NCBI GenBank assembly: GCA_026707665.1
Contig: JAPOWK010000095.1
Span: forward strand, 1 to 60,839
Length of the DNA stretch: 60,839 nt
From: Chloroflexota bacterium
GTDB lineage: Bacteria; Chloroflexota; Anaerolineae; Aggregatilineales; Phototrophicaceae
Direction of reading: 5' to 3'
The notes beneath the pieces are model-generated. The model was not told the DNA's origin. It worked only from the letters and a program-made list of their open reading frames with translations, and searched no databases. Below, piece after piece: positions 27,962 to 36,493 of the stretch. The number at the start of each line of letters is the position of its first letter. The stretch's first letter is position 1. A program made the position numbers and the translations under genes.

Positions 27962-29359
27962 TTGAATCGCTTGCGTAGACTGTTTTCTCGACGACTGTTC
28001 ATTCTTGCTGTGCCACTGGCTCTGTTTGTCGCCTATGGACAGTCGCCTGTCTTCGCCGCAACAACAGACGAAGGGACAGCGGGGGTGAATCCCTTCATCC
28101 CGCTGATGCTCGCGCTCGGCGTCATCTTGCTGGCGTCGCGGGCCGGCGGCGCGATTGCCCGCCTGCTCAATCAGCCACGCGTCCTGGGACAGTTGATCGT
28201 CGGCCTGATCCTGGGACCGACGGTACTGGATATGCTGCATTGGGGCATTCTCCAGGGAGTAGACCTGCAAGGCACGATCAAAGAATTCGCCGAACTGGGC
28301 GTGCTGTTGCTGATGTTCAATATCGGCTTGGAAGTGCATTTGAGCGAACTGGCGAAAGTCGGCAAGGTGGCCGTCTTTGCCGGCATTCTGGGTGTGGTCG
28401 TTCCCATCGCGTTGACCGCCGTGGTCTTGCTGCCGGCTGGCTACGACATGATACCGGCCTTCTTTGCCGGGGTCACCCTTGCCGCCACCTCCGTCAGCAT
28501 TTCGGCGCAAGTTCTGCTTGAATTGGGCTACCTGCATACCAAAGAGGGCAACGCCTTGCTGGCCACGGCGCTGATTGATGACGTGCTCGCCATATTGGCC
28601 GTGTCGTTGACGCTGGTGCTGGCGGACGCCGGTAATGCCCAGGGCAGCGCGGATCTCAGCCAGTTGCTGGTCATCATTTTGCAGATGGCGGGATACATCC
28701 TGGTCGCCTTTCTGCTGGCTTGGTATGCGCTGCCGCGAATCATGCAATGGATCCAGCGCCGACCGCAATTGTCACAGGCTTACGGCATCCCAATTTTTGC
28801 ACTGGTGAGCGCGCTGCTCTTCGGCTGGTCAGCGGAATTTCTCGGCGGCGTCGCCGCGATCACCGGCGCCTTCATCGCCGGCGTCGGCTTAAGCAAGTTG
28901 TCTGCGGGAATGAAACACGATATCGAACAGACGATGAGCCACCTGGCTTACGTCTTCCTGGTGCCGATATTCTTTGTCGATGTCGGCTTGGAAACGGACC
29001 TCAGCGCTTTTCCGCTGGATGCGCTGCCCTTTATGCTGATACTGCTGCTGATGGCGGTGATCAGCAAGGTATTCGGCGCCGGCTTTGGCGCGCGCGTTGG
29101 CGGCTTCAACCTCCGCGAATCGCTGCGGGTCGGCGTATGCATGGTTTCACGCGGCGAAGTCGGGCTGATCATTATCTCCATCGGCTTGACCAGCGGTATT
29201 CTGGACGGCGGCAGCGAATTGTACGCGTCGCTCTTCATGGTCATTCTGTTGACGACCGTCTTGACGCCGCCGATGGTGCGCTGGGTATTCCAGGGCCGAA
29301 ACCAAGATAACTTCCCCAATCCCGCGCTTGCCGTCGCGGCAAAAGGAGACGGATCATGA
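27962..29359 (+). CDS. CPA2-type cation:proton antiporter (KefB/NapA-like)
   Basis: The protein has a signal-like first helix, then about twelve helices of the Na+/H+ exchanger fold. Markers are LLNQPRVLGQLIVGLILGPTVL, LAELGVLLLMFNIGLEV, TATALIDDVLAILAV with the paired Asp of electrogenic antiporters, and SRGEVGLIIISIG. It lacks the C-terminal RCK/TrkA-N domain common in KefB, so gating must come from elsewhere. The next gene, overlapping by four bases, encodes a PII-like protein and may supply it. TTG 27962 is preferred because GGAGAAAGG lies 10 nt upstream and a -10 box overlaps the alternative ATG at 27917. Confidence 0.85.
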   Translation: MNRLRRLFSRRLFILAVPLALFVAYGQSPVFAATTDEGTAGVNPFIPLMLALGVILLASRAGGAIARLLNQPRVLGQLIVGLILGPTVLDMLHWGILQGVDLQGTIKEFAELGVLLLMFNIGLEVHLSELAKVGKVAVFAGILGVVVPIALTAVVLLPAGYDMIPAFFAGVTLAATSVSISAQVLLELGYLHTKEGNALLATALIDDVLAILAVSLTLVLADAGNAQGSADLSQLLVIILQMAGYILVAFLLAWYALPRIMQWIQRRPQLSQAYGIPIFALVSALLFGWSAEFLGGVAAITGAFIAGVGLSKLSAGMKHDIEQTMSHLAYVFLVPIFFVDVGLETDLSAFPLDALPFMLILLLMAVISKVFGAGFGARVGGFNLRESLRVGVCMVSRGEVGLIIISIGLTSGILDGGSELYASLFMVILLTTVLTPPMVRWVFQGRNQDNFPNPALAVAAKGDGS

Positions 29360-29748
29360 TGAAACTGATTATCCTCATCACGTCCAACGTGGAAAACGGC
29401 CTGGATGTCGCCGTCCGCTGGCAGGAGGCGGGCGCGCCCGGCGTCACTGTTCTTAAGAGCTTTGGTCTCTACAGCCTCCAGCGCAAGATGATGGGCGACA
29501 GCTTGGAAGTGCCGCTGCACATTGCTAGCTCCATGTCCAGTATGATGGCTTACGTGCTGCGCGAGATGGAACTGAACAATCACGTGCTGCTGTCGGTCGT
29601 GCCGGAGGAACTGGTTCCGATGCTTTTGGAGGAAGCGCGCGCCGTCATGGGCGACTTGCTGGAGCCGAATCACGGGGTCGCCTTCGTCGTGCCACTTGAC
29701 GAGGCGATCGGCGTGCGAAATCCCGACAGCGACGATTCGGCAACCTAG
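29356..29748 (+). CDS. PII-like small regulatory protein coupled to the antiporter
   Basis: The 130-residue protein follows the pattern of the PII fold (beta-alpha-beta twice). KLIILITSNVENGLDVAVRWQEAGAPGVTVLKSFGL is the first unit. A T-loop-like stretch follows (about residues 44-65), then HVLLSVVPEELVPMLLEEARAVMG and a C-terminal AFVVPLDEAIGV strand. Classical PII residues such as the uridylylated Tyr are not evident. Its ATG overlaps the antiporter stop (ATGA), a sign of translational coupling. PII relatives next to transporters usually gate them in response to nucleotides; that role here is inferred. Confidence 0.55.
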   Translation: MMKLIILITSNVENGLDVAVRWQEAGAPGVTVLKSFGLYSLQRKMMGDSLEVPLHIASSMSSMMAYVLREMELNNHVLLSVVPEELVPMLLEEARAVMGDLLEPNHGVAFVVPLDEAIGVRNPDSDDSAT

Positions 29749-29805
29749 CGGTCCCCCATCTCACACTTGAGCTTCGCGCGCTTTTGATTATGATTAACGG
29801 GCTAT

Positions 29806-29878
29806 AGGGAAGTAGCTCAATCGGCAGAGCAGGTGCCTTTGGAGCACAAGGTTAAAGGTTCGAGTCCTTTCTTCCCTG
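29806..29878 (+). tRNA. tRNA-Gln (anticodon TTG)
   Basis: The acceptor strands AGGGAAG (29806-29812) and CTTCCCT (29871-29877) pair fully. The D arm is GCTC/GAGC. The anticodon stem GGTGC/GCACA has one mismatch and encloses loop CTTTGGA with anticodon TTG. The T arm is AAAGG-TTCGAGT-CCTTT and the discriminator is G at 29878. CA follows in the DNA but a full CCA is not encoded. Confidence 0.88.
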
Positions 29879-29891
29879 CACGATTCAGTCG

Positions 29892-29920
29892 AAAAGTCCG
29901 CCGCGGCGGGCTTTCCTTTT
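29892..29920 (+). terminator. Rho-independent terminator after tRNA-Gln
   Basis: AAAA precedes a GC-rich hairpin, GTCCGCC (29896-29902) with GGCGGGC (29905-29911) including one G-T pair, and TTTCCTTTT follows (29912-29920). The AAAA on the left gives a short T run on the other strand, so it may also serve the convergent dioxygenase operon. Confidence 0.65.
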
Positions 29921-30678
29921 CAACGGGTCAAATCGCTGTCAGTGCCGGCGCCAGCGATCCCCGGATAAAAGTCAAAGGTCAGGATGCTGCGAATCGCCCC
30001 ATGCGCCGCCGCCAGCGGGACGATGGGCTCGGCCGCGTGCCACAAAATCGCATCATTGAAGAGATAACTGTCGAGGACCTGCTCAAGGCGGAATGTCGTC
30101 AAGAGCTTGCGATCAGTATCGTAGATGGAGACGTCCCCACCCTCCGCGTTGACCAGCTCAGCCAGGTGCACGGTGACGAAAGCGGCGCCGTCGCGATGAA
30201 TGCCCTCCGGCGTCGGATGTCCCTGCTCGCTGCAGTCAGCCGTGACGCGAATCAAATGCGCCTGCACTTCCCAATCCTGCTTCAAATGGGCGTCTTCAAG
30301 CGGGAACTGAGCGAAGTCAAAGCGAATCAATTCGGGCAGAAATGGGTTGTCAAAGGTCGTGTCCAGCAGCGGAGCGAACTTGCGAATGATCCCGCCGGTG
30401 ACGCGATTGATATCGGCGCTCTGGAAGTAATCTTGATGGGGCAAGCGCGCCAAGGCACCGGTTGGTGGCGCAAAATGGAAGCGACCGTACCGGCGACATC
30501 GATAGCGCGCGCCGCCGGGCAGGTATTCGTCAGGCGGCAAATCGGCGTAATCAATCGAGAGACTGAGCCAAGACTGCCGCAATTCGTCCGACATGCGCAG
30601 GTCGCCAGCTCGTAGCAGGCTGTAGCCCTTCCGCCTGATCTCAGCCTTGATGTCTTGAGAAGTCGAAATGGCCGGCAT
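29920..30678 (-). CDS. 2-oxoglutarate/Fe(II) dioxygenase, isoleucine-dioxygenase family
   Basis: PEGIHRDGAAFVTVHL holds the HxD iron ligands, and LWHAAEPI the distal His. RSILTFDFYP gives the Arg that binds 2-oxoglutarate. This pattern and the 252-residue length fit the 2OG-Fe dioxygenase (IDO/BsmA) family, whose characterised members hydroxylate free L-amino acids such as isoleucine. It is the last gene of a three-gene minus-strand operon with an aminotransferase (6 bp upstream) and an M20 hydrolase. The operon may make or degrade a hydroxylated amino acid; the exact substrate is unknown. Confidence 0.8.
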   Translation of the reverse strand: MPAISTSQDIKAEIRRKGYSLLRAGDLRMSDELRQSWLSLSIDYADLPPDEYLPGGARYRCRRYGRFHFAPPTGALARLPHQDYFQSADINRVTGGIIRKFAPLLDTTFDNPFLPELIRFDFAQFPLEDAHLKQDWEVQAHLIRVTADCSEQGHPTPEGIHRDGAAFVTVHLAELVNAEGGDVSIYDTDRKLLTTFRLEQVLDSYLFNDAILWHAAEPIVPLAAAHGAIRSILTFDFYPGIAGAGTDSDLTR

Positions 30679-30684
30679 GAGGCG

Positions 30685-31848
30685 CTATCCGGTCATCCGC
30701 GCGATGAGTTTGCCCAGGATTTCGACGCCAGCTTGCAGCTCGGCGACTGGCAAGAAGCTGAATGAAAGCCGCAGGTGATGCGCCCCGTCTTCCGGATTGA
30801 CAAAAAACCCTTTGCCGGAGGCGAAGTATACACCCTGCTCTTTCGCACATGCTTCCAGCGCGTCCACCGGGGCAGAAGGCGGCAGACGCAGCCAAATGAA
30901 ATAGCCGCCGGCGGGCCGCGTCCATTCGACGCGGGGCGGCATACAAGATTCCAAGGCAGCCAGCGCGATATCACGGCGCCGCCTGTATTGCCCGCGCAAC
31001 CAGTGAACATGCTTCTCCCAAGCGCCGCTGCGGCAATAATCGGCGACCACCGCCGCGCTGAATGGATTGGCGCCCCCGCCCATGCGCAGCAAACCGCTTT
31101 CTACGAAGCCAGTGATCCGCTCCTCTGACGCGATCAGCCAACCAATTCTCAAGCCCGGCGCCAGCGTCTTTGAAAATGTACCCAGCCGAAAAACATTTTC
31201 GCCGTTAGCCAACTCATAGAAACTCGGTGGTAATGCGCCCTCGAAACGAAGATCGCTGTAGACATCATCCTCGACGATGGCGAAGCCGTACTGGCGGCTC
31301 AATTCGATGACGTCCCGCCGGCGCTCCACCGCCATGACGATGCCCGACGGATTCTGGAAATTGGGCACGACGTAATAGAAGCGCGGCGTCTTTCCCTTCG
31401 CCGCCAACTCCACAAGGTTGCGCTCCAGCTCGGCGACTATGATGCCGCCATCGTCGATCGGCGCGGCGCGCATCTCCAGCCGATGATCGCGAAAGATATG
31501 CAGCGCATCGCGATAAGAGGGCGCATCCACCAGAATCGCATCGCCGGGGGCGGTCAGGCGCTGCGTGATCATACCAACGCCCCCGGTCGATCCGCCGATG
31601 ATCATCAGGTTTTCGCGGCTGATGTCGAGGTCTTCGCGGCGATTGAGTCTCTCGACCAGGAATTCGATCAACTGCGGGCTTCCCTGCTCATCGCCGTAAT
31701 TCAGAAAGCGAGCGACGCCCCTGCCTTGCCAAGCGGCCGCAATCACCCGCTGGAGCGCGTCAACCGGCAGCAGATCGAAAGAAGGATGACCGGCGAAGAG
31801 CGGAATACTGCCAGCGACAACACCTTGTGGTGTGGAATCCGGGTTCAT
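30685..31848 (-). CDS. PLP-dependent class I/II aminotransferase
   Basis: The 387-residue fold-type I enzyme has a PLP lysine in LGTFSKTLAPGLRIGW, and VPNFQNPSG and EDDVYSDLRF for the cofactor-binding Asn and Asp/Tyr. It resembles the MocR/2-aminoadipate transaminase (LysN) group without the DNA-binding N-terminus. The ATG directly abuts the stop of the upstream M20 gene (…TAG ATG), so the two are coupled. In this operon it probably transaminates the same amino acid that the dioxygenase hydroxylates. Confidence 0.88.
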   Translation of the reverse strand: MNPDSTPQGVVAGSIPLFAGHPSFDLLPVDALQRVIAAAWQGRGVARFLNYGDEQGSPQLIEFLVERLNRREDLDISRENLMIIGGSTGGVGMITQRLTAPGDAILVDAPSYRDALHIFRDHRLEMRAAPIDDGGIIVAELERNLVELAAKGKTPRFYYVVPNFQNPSGIVMAVERRRDVIELSRQYGFAIVEDDVYSDLRFEGALPPSFYELANGENVFRLGTFSKTLAPGLRIGWLIASEERITGFVESGLLRMGGGANPFSAAVVADYCRSGAWEKHVHWLRGQYRRRRDIALAALESCMPPRVEWTRPAGGYFIWLRLPPSAPVDALEACAKEQGVYFASGKGFFVNPEDGAHHLRLSFSFLPVAELQAGVEILGKLIARMTG

Positions 31849-33267
31849 CTATCGCGGTTTAGCTTCCGGCGGCAGCGGCGTGATATAAGTCTTGTCGCCA
31901 CGCGCCCGCTCAAAGTCGGCTTGCGCCGCCGCCAATACACCGGGCTTGGTCAGCAGCTCGAGACCGGCAAGCGCCATCGTTTTCGCGGCGAAGATCATGC
32001 CTTTGGCGCCGATGCTTGAACCGGACGACGCCACCGTCTGCCAGCTATGGCCGGGCGTGCCGAGGGGCCAGCAAGTTGTCGTAATCTGACCCGTCGGCGT
32101 AATCCAGCTAACGTCCGCCACTTCGGTCGAACCACCCAAGCGCGGTGGCGTCGGCGAATGCGGAAAGACGCGCTCCCACAAGGGATCGTCCATCGTCGCT
32201 GGATCCAGCTCAACGCTGGTCGACTTCTGCATCCAGTCGAATCCATTCTGGACGGAGCCAGTCGGAAAGGTGGCTTGAAGCTGGCGGGCGAATTGACGTT
32301 CCTGCTCGCTGAATACCATATCGTCTACGGCTGCCATCTTGTCGTAGAGCAGATCGGATATCACCCGATTCGGCAAGATATCGTAGCAACCGGTGATGAA
32401 TTCTATCTCATGTGTGGTGCCGCTCATTAGCGCCGCGCCTTTGGCGATGTCCTGCATCCAGCGATACATCTCTTCGACCTGTTCTCGCTGCGGCGCCCGC
32501 ACAAAGTACCAGACTTGCGCGAAAGCCGGCACGACATTCGGCGCCTGTCCGCCGCTGGTGACCACACTGTGGATCCGCGATTCGGGCGGGACATGCTCAC
32601 GCATGTAATTGACGCCCGCATCCATAAGCATAACGCCATCTAGCGCGCTCCGCCCCAGCCAGGGCGATCCGCCGGCATGGGCGGCCACGCCGTGGAAGTT
32701 CACTTTGAACGAATTCATCGCCAGCGACGAGCCATTCCAGGTGATATTCGTATCGCCCGGATGCCAGCTGATGGCCGCGTCCAGATCATCGAAAACGCCG
32801 TCGCGAGCCATGAAGGTCTTGCCCACCAAGGTCTCCTCAGCCGGGCAGCCATAAAGGCGTATCCTGCCCTTGATGTCGCCTTGCTCCAGCGCGGCTTTCA
32901 GCGCCATGACCGAACCCATACAAGCGGTGCCGAATAAGTTGTGGCCGCAGCCGTGCCCGGCGCCACCGGCTTCAATCGGTATCCTCTCGCTGGCGAGCTG
33001 CTGCGACAGGCCCGGCAAGGCATCGTATTCACCGAGGAAGCCGATGGTCGGCGCTCCGTCACCCCATTCCGCGATGAATGCGGTCGGCATCCCGCCGGCG
33101 CCCCAGCTGATGGAAAAGCCATCCGCTTCCAACTTCCGCGCCAGCAGCTTGGCGGCATACTCTTCCTGCAGCGCCACCTGTGGATGATCCCAAATGTCCT
33201 TGGCGATATAAGTCAATTCTTCGTCGTTTGCTTCAATGTGCTCCAGAATGATGTCACTTGCGTCCAT
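31849..33267 (-). CDS. M20 metallopeptidase/amidohydrolase, AbgB-like
   Basis: The 472-residue protein has the M20 metal site: GEYDALPG, GAGHGCGHNLFG and AEETLVGK. A dimerisation domain is inserted (KVNFHGVAAHAGGSPWLGRSALDGV), and the final metal histidine lies in LGTPGHSW. This resembles the p-aminobenzoyl-glutamate hydrolase B (AbgB) and aminoacylase group, which cleave N-acyl amino acids or peptides. It is the first gene of the operon and would free the amino acid for the two downstream enzymes. Substrate inferred only. Confidence 0.85.
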   Translation of the reverse strand: MDASDIILEHIEANDEELTYIAKDIWDHPQVALQEEYAAKLLARKLEADGFSISWGAGGMPTAFIAEWGDGAPTIGFLGEYDALPGLSQQLASERIPIEAGGAGHGCGHNLFGTACMGSVMALKAALEQGDIKGRIRLYGCPAEETLVGKTFMARDGVFDDLDAAISWHPGDTNITWNGSSLAMNSFKVNFHGVAAHAGGSPWLGRSALDGVMLMDAGVNYMREHVPPESRIHSVVTSGGQAPNVVPAFAQVWYFVRAPQREQVEEMYRWMQDIAKGAALMSGTTHEIEFITGCYDILPNRVISDLLYDKMAAVDDMVFSEQERQFARQLQATFPTGSVQNGFDWMQKSTSVELDPATMDDPLWERVFPHSPTPPRLGGSTEVADVSWITPTGQITTTCWPLGTPGHSWQTVASSGSSIGAKGMIFAAKTMALAGLELLTKPGVLAAAQADFERARGDKTYITPLPPEAKPR

Positions 33268-33736
33268 CGCCCCTCTCCGTGTCCGCGCTCGTCTTCGTTT
33301 GCCGAGATTAACGCAATCGGCTGCAAATTAGAAGAGAGCGATGTCCGTCAGATACGGCAGGGGGCGGGCTAGAACTGACCGTGAGGCGCTCCATAGACTT
33401 TGCCGCTCAATGTAGGAGAGAAACCAGCTGAATATAGCGCTCGCAACGTTTAGCTCCCCTTCCTTAGCTCGCTGGTGCGCGTAGACACTGCACTTCGGGA
33501 AGCGGCCGGGGGATGGGGTGGCACAGAAAACAGGAGAGCGGTCTCGGAACGAGAGGCGCCCCACGGGGTGCGGGGCGCCGGGGGACGGAATAAATTTGCT
33601 TATAATAAATTTACTTCGTTGTCATCAGAGTAACATGTTCACAGGCGGCTGTCAAGAAAATCTGTACGAATCTGCGCGCACAATTTTGGACATTTTAGCT
33701 GAATTGCGACAAAGCTGGGTTCACCTTGGCGGACCC
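33268..33736. other. Intergenic region with strong hairpin and AT-rich direct repeats
   Basis: No gene is visible. A perfect 8-bp GC hairpin, GGCGCCCC (33555-33562) and GGGGCGCC (33572-33579), is followed by AATAAATTT at 33589-33597 and 33604-33612, with TATAAT (33601-33606) between. The hairpin lacks an adjacent T run. The sequence may hold the terminator of the fprA operon and the promoter of the M20 operon, which are both on the minus strand. Confidence 0.4.
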
Positions 33737-35164
33737 CTATTCTCCCGCGCCCGCCATTTCGGTCCGTTTACCCAATGCCGTCAGCATTTCTTCGACGGTG
33801 GTAAACTTGACCCGGCTGCGTCCTCTATCGACGCCGCGCTGCAGTTCAATCTCATCGAGGATCTTCCACTCATCGAATGATATGAAGTTCGGTTTACGCA
33901 TCCGTACCATTTGGAGAACGCTCTCTGCGCGCGTATCCCGTGGCCGCAGCACCTCTCCCGCCGCCAGATCTGCCAGGAAACAATTCGCCGATTCAATCGC
34001 GTCGGGCTTGTTTGTGCCGATGATGCCGCTCGGTCCTCGCTTGATCCAGCCGACGACATAATTACCGGTCAGGCGGTCTCGGCCCTCATGCTTGGTCAGC
34101 ACGCGTCCCTGATCGTTGGGTATCGTACCCCAGCGATCGTAAAAGGGCACATCACGCAAGGGCACGCCGCGATAACCTACCGAGCGGAAGACCATATCGA
34201 CGGGAAATACTTCAAATTGATCGGTCGCGCGCGGACGCAAGTTGCCGTTTTCGTCCAGGTACAACTCATTCTTGACAATCCTCATCGCCTCGACTCTTTC
34301 TTCGCCGAGAATCTCGCTGGGAGAAACAAGGAAGCGCATGACGATGCGCCGCGACTTTCCGGTGAGCCCACGATCGACATAAGACTGCAAAATCTTGACG
34401 TTGCGGATGGCGCTGCGGTCGCGCGCCTTCTTGAGGTGTGTGGCGCTTAGCTCGTCCAGCGACGCATCTTCGCACTCGACGATGATATCGGCATCCGCCA
34501 TCTCGCCAAGTTCTTTGATCTCGGGATTGGTGAAGGCGGCTTGCGCCGGACCCCGACGCCCCAATACATAAATCTCTTCGACTTCACTGCGTCTCAATGC
34601 TTCCAGCGCGTAGTCGGCGATATCAGTCCCGTACAATTCCTCCGGCGTGCGCGCCAGAATCCGCGCGACATCCATCGCCACATTGCCGACCCCAATTACC
34701 GCAACGCGCTTAATGCCGGACAAATCAAAATCAAAGTCATGATAATCCGGGTGCCCGTTGTACCAGCCTACGAACTCGGTCGCCGCATAACTGTTAGGCA
34801 GGTCTTCGCCCGCTATCCCGAGCTTGCGGTCCGTCTGCGCGCCGACCGCATAGACTATGCCATGATAATGCTCGCTCAAGTCAAAGCGGGTGACATCAGC
34901 GCCGAATTCGATATTGCCGAAAAAACGAAAGCGCTCGTGCGAAGCGATGCGACTGTAGAGCTTGGTGACGGACTTGATCTTGGCGTGATCGGGCGCGACG
35001 CCCCCGCGCACCAGACCGAAGGGCGTCGGCAAGCGCTCGTACATGTCGACAGAGATCTGCGGTTCGCGCCGCTTCAGCAAGTGGTCGGCAGCGTAAAAGC
35101 CCGATGGACCGGATCCGATGATCGCCACGCGAACTTGCGAAGTATTGCCGCCGTCTGTCATCAT
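33737..35164 (-). CDS. fprA: FprA-type NADPH-ferredoxin/adrenodoxin reductase
   Basis: This 475-residue flavoprotein has VAIIGSGPSGFYAADHLL for FAD binding near residue 12, and YERLPTPFGLVRGGVAPDHAKIK, the hallmark of the adrenodoxin-reductase/FprA family. VAVIGVGNVAMDVARIL near residue 152 binds NADPH. GYRGVPL and the C-terminal GWIKRGPSGIIGTNKPDA complete the FAD site. It passes electrons from NADPH to ferredoxins or accepts them in reverse. Its ATG overlaps the M24 peptidase stop by four bases (ATGA), so the two are co-translated. No ferredoxin gene is adjacent. Confidence 0.93.
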   Translation of the reverse strand: MMTDGGNTSQVRVAIIGSGPSGFYAADHLLKRREPQISVDMYERLPTPFGLVRGGVAPDHAKIKSVTKLYSRIASHERFRFFGNIEFGADVTRFDLSEHYHGIVYAVGAQTDRKLGIAGEDLPNSYAATEFVGWYNGHPDYHDFDFDLSGIKRVAVIGVGNVAMDVARILARTPEELYGTDIADYALEALRRSEVEEIYVLGRRGPAQAAFTNPEIKELGEMADADIIVECEDASLDELSATHLKKARDRSAIRNVKILQSYVDRGLTGKSRRIVMRFLVSPSEILGEERVEAMRIVKNELYLDENGNLRPRATDQFEVFPVDMVFRSVGYRGVPLRDVPFYDRWGTIPNDQGRVLTKHEGRDRLTGNYVVGWIKRGPSGIIGTNKPDAIESANCFLADLAAGEVLRPRDTRAESVLQMVRMRKPNFISFDEWKILDEIELQRGVDRGRSRVKFTTVEEMLTALGKRTEMAGAGE

Positions 35165-36408
35165 TGCGCTTCCCCACAGTCATCCGCCAAGGGAATGACC
35201 AATTCCTTACGGAAAGGCGTCAGCGATACCAACTCGCCCTTATCATCCACCACAAAAAGGTCTTCAATCCGCACGCCGAAGCCACGTTCAGGATAATACA
35301 AGCCGGGTTCGATGGTCAAGATATTCCCGATCTGACAGATGTCGTCCTGGCGCAAATGACTGATCGACGGTCGCTCGTGAATATCAATGCCCACGCCGTG
35401 ACCCAAGCTATGGACGTATCCCTCCATCGTGCTTGGATGCGATCGCGTGGTCGGATGCCCCGCCTTTTCAAAGTGATCAAGAACCGCCTCCTGCATCAGG
35501 TGGGTCGGCTTATTGAGACCGAATGCCTCGACGGAAATGTCAAAGGCTTCCAGAACCGTTTCGTAGGTCTCGCGAACCGCCGCCGGCGCGTAGCCGATGC
35601 ACCAGGTGCGCGTCATGTCGTGGTGGTAGCCGCCGCCCAACTCGCGCGGGAAGAGATCAAAGACGATAGCCTGCCCAACTTGCAGCGGCATGTCCGCTTC
35701 ACCGCGACTATGTGGGAAGCCGGCATCACGGCCCTGCGCGAAGATCATGTTGGTATCTTCCAAACCGCGCGCCATCAACTCGCGGCGAACCAAGTCCTTC
35801 ACATCGCCGATGGTGACGCGCCCTCCATCCTCATCGACCAGATTGGCGCCAGCGCGCCGCAAGCCGGCGATGAAATTCCAAGCGATCTCCATGACGGCGT
35901 TGGTCCGCTCCGCCACCGATTTGATTCGCGCGATCTCATCGGCGTCCTTCGTCAGCATCGCCTCCTCGATCAGCGTATGCTCAGCCTCGTAAACAAATTC
36001 GTATTGAGCCAAGTCCGTTTTCAATGCTTCGTATAGCGCGATTGTCTGGTTGATCTGCCAGGTACCGTAGAGACCGATTTGCCCGGCGCTCAGGCCGAGC
36101 CGCAGCAGGACATCAGACCAATGCAGAACAGTCGCCCGAATGCTGTTGCCATCCGCTTCCTTGTAGCGGTCATAGAAGCCGAGCTCGACATCGGTCAGCA
36201 CGTCCAAGCCCGACTTGGCCGCCTCTTCCAATTCCATTCGATTGCAGACCAGCAGCGCCGGCTTGTCGATCACTTTGAAGATCGACCCGTGGGTAATGCG
36301 AGCGCCATTGCTGAGGAAGTAACGCGCCGTATTGAATTCTTCGCCGCCGGTCACAATGATCGCGTCCAGCCCGCGATCGCGCATCAGCCGATCCACATCA
36401 GATTTCAT
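35161..36408 (-). CDS. M24-family (Xaa-Pro aminopeptidase-like) metallopeptidase
   Basis: The 415-residue protein has a creatinase N-terminal domain and a pita-bread C-terminal domain. The metal ligands are visible: FDLFPRELGGGYHHDMTRT (two Asp), HSLGHGVGIDIHE (His), LTIEPGLYY (Glu) and GVRIEDLF (Glu). This points to a Xaa-Pro dipeptidase/aminopeptidase, although the family also contains creatinase-like enzymes. It is co-translated with fprA (4-bp overlap), an unexpected pairing with no clear functional link. Confidence 0.88.
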   Translation of the reverse strand: MKSDVDRLMRDRGLDAIIVTGGEEFNTARYFLSNGARITHGSIFKVIDKPALLVCNRMELEEAAKSGLDVLTDVELGFYDRYKEADGNSIRATVLHWSDVLLRLGLSAGQIGLYGTWQINQTIALYEALKTDLAQYEFVYEAEHTLIEEAMLTKDADEIARIKSVAERTNAVMEIAWNFIAGLRRAGANLVDEDGGRVTIGDVKDLVRRELMARGLEDTNMIFAQGRDAGFPHSRGEADMPLQVGQAIVFDLFPRELGGGYHHDMTRTWCIGYAPAAVRETYETVLEAFDISVEAFGLNKPTHLMQEAVLDHFEKAGHPTTRSHPSTMEGYVHSLGHGVGIDIHERPSISHLRQDDICQIGNILTIEPGLYYPERGFGVRIEDLFVVDDKGELVSLTPFRKELVIPLADDCGEAQ

Positions 36409-36493
36409 GCGTCAACTCCCCCAAGCCAGCAAATCGCGGCCCGAATATGAGCGAATATTAACGTATGAGTTTATCAGGAAACCAGGTCGCATT

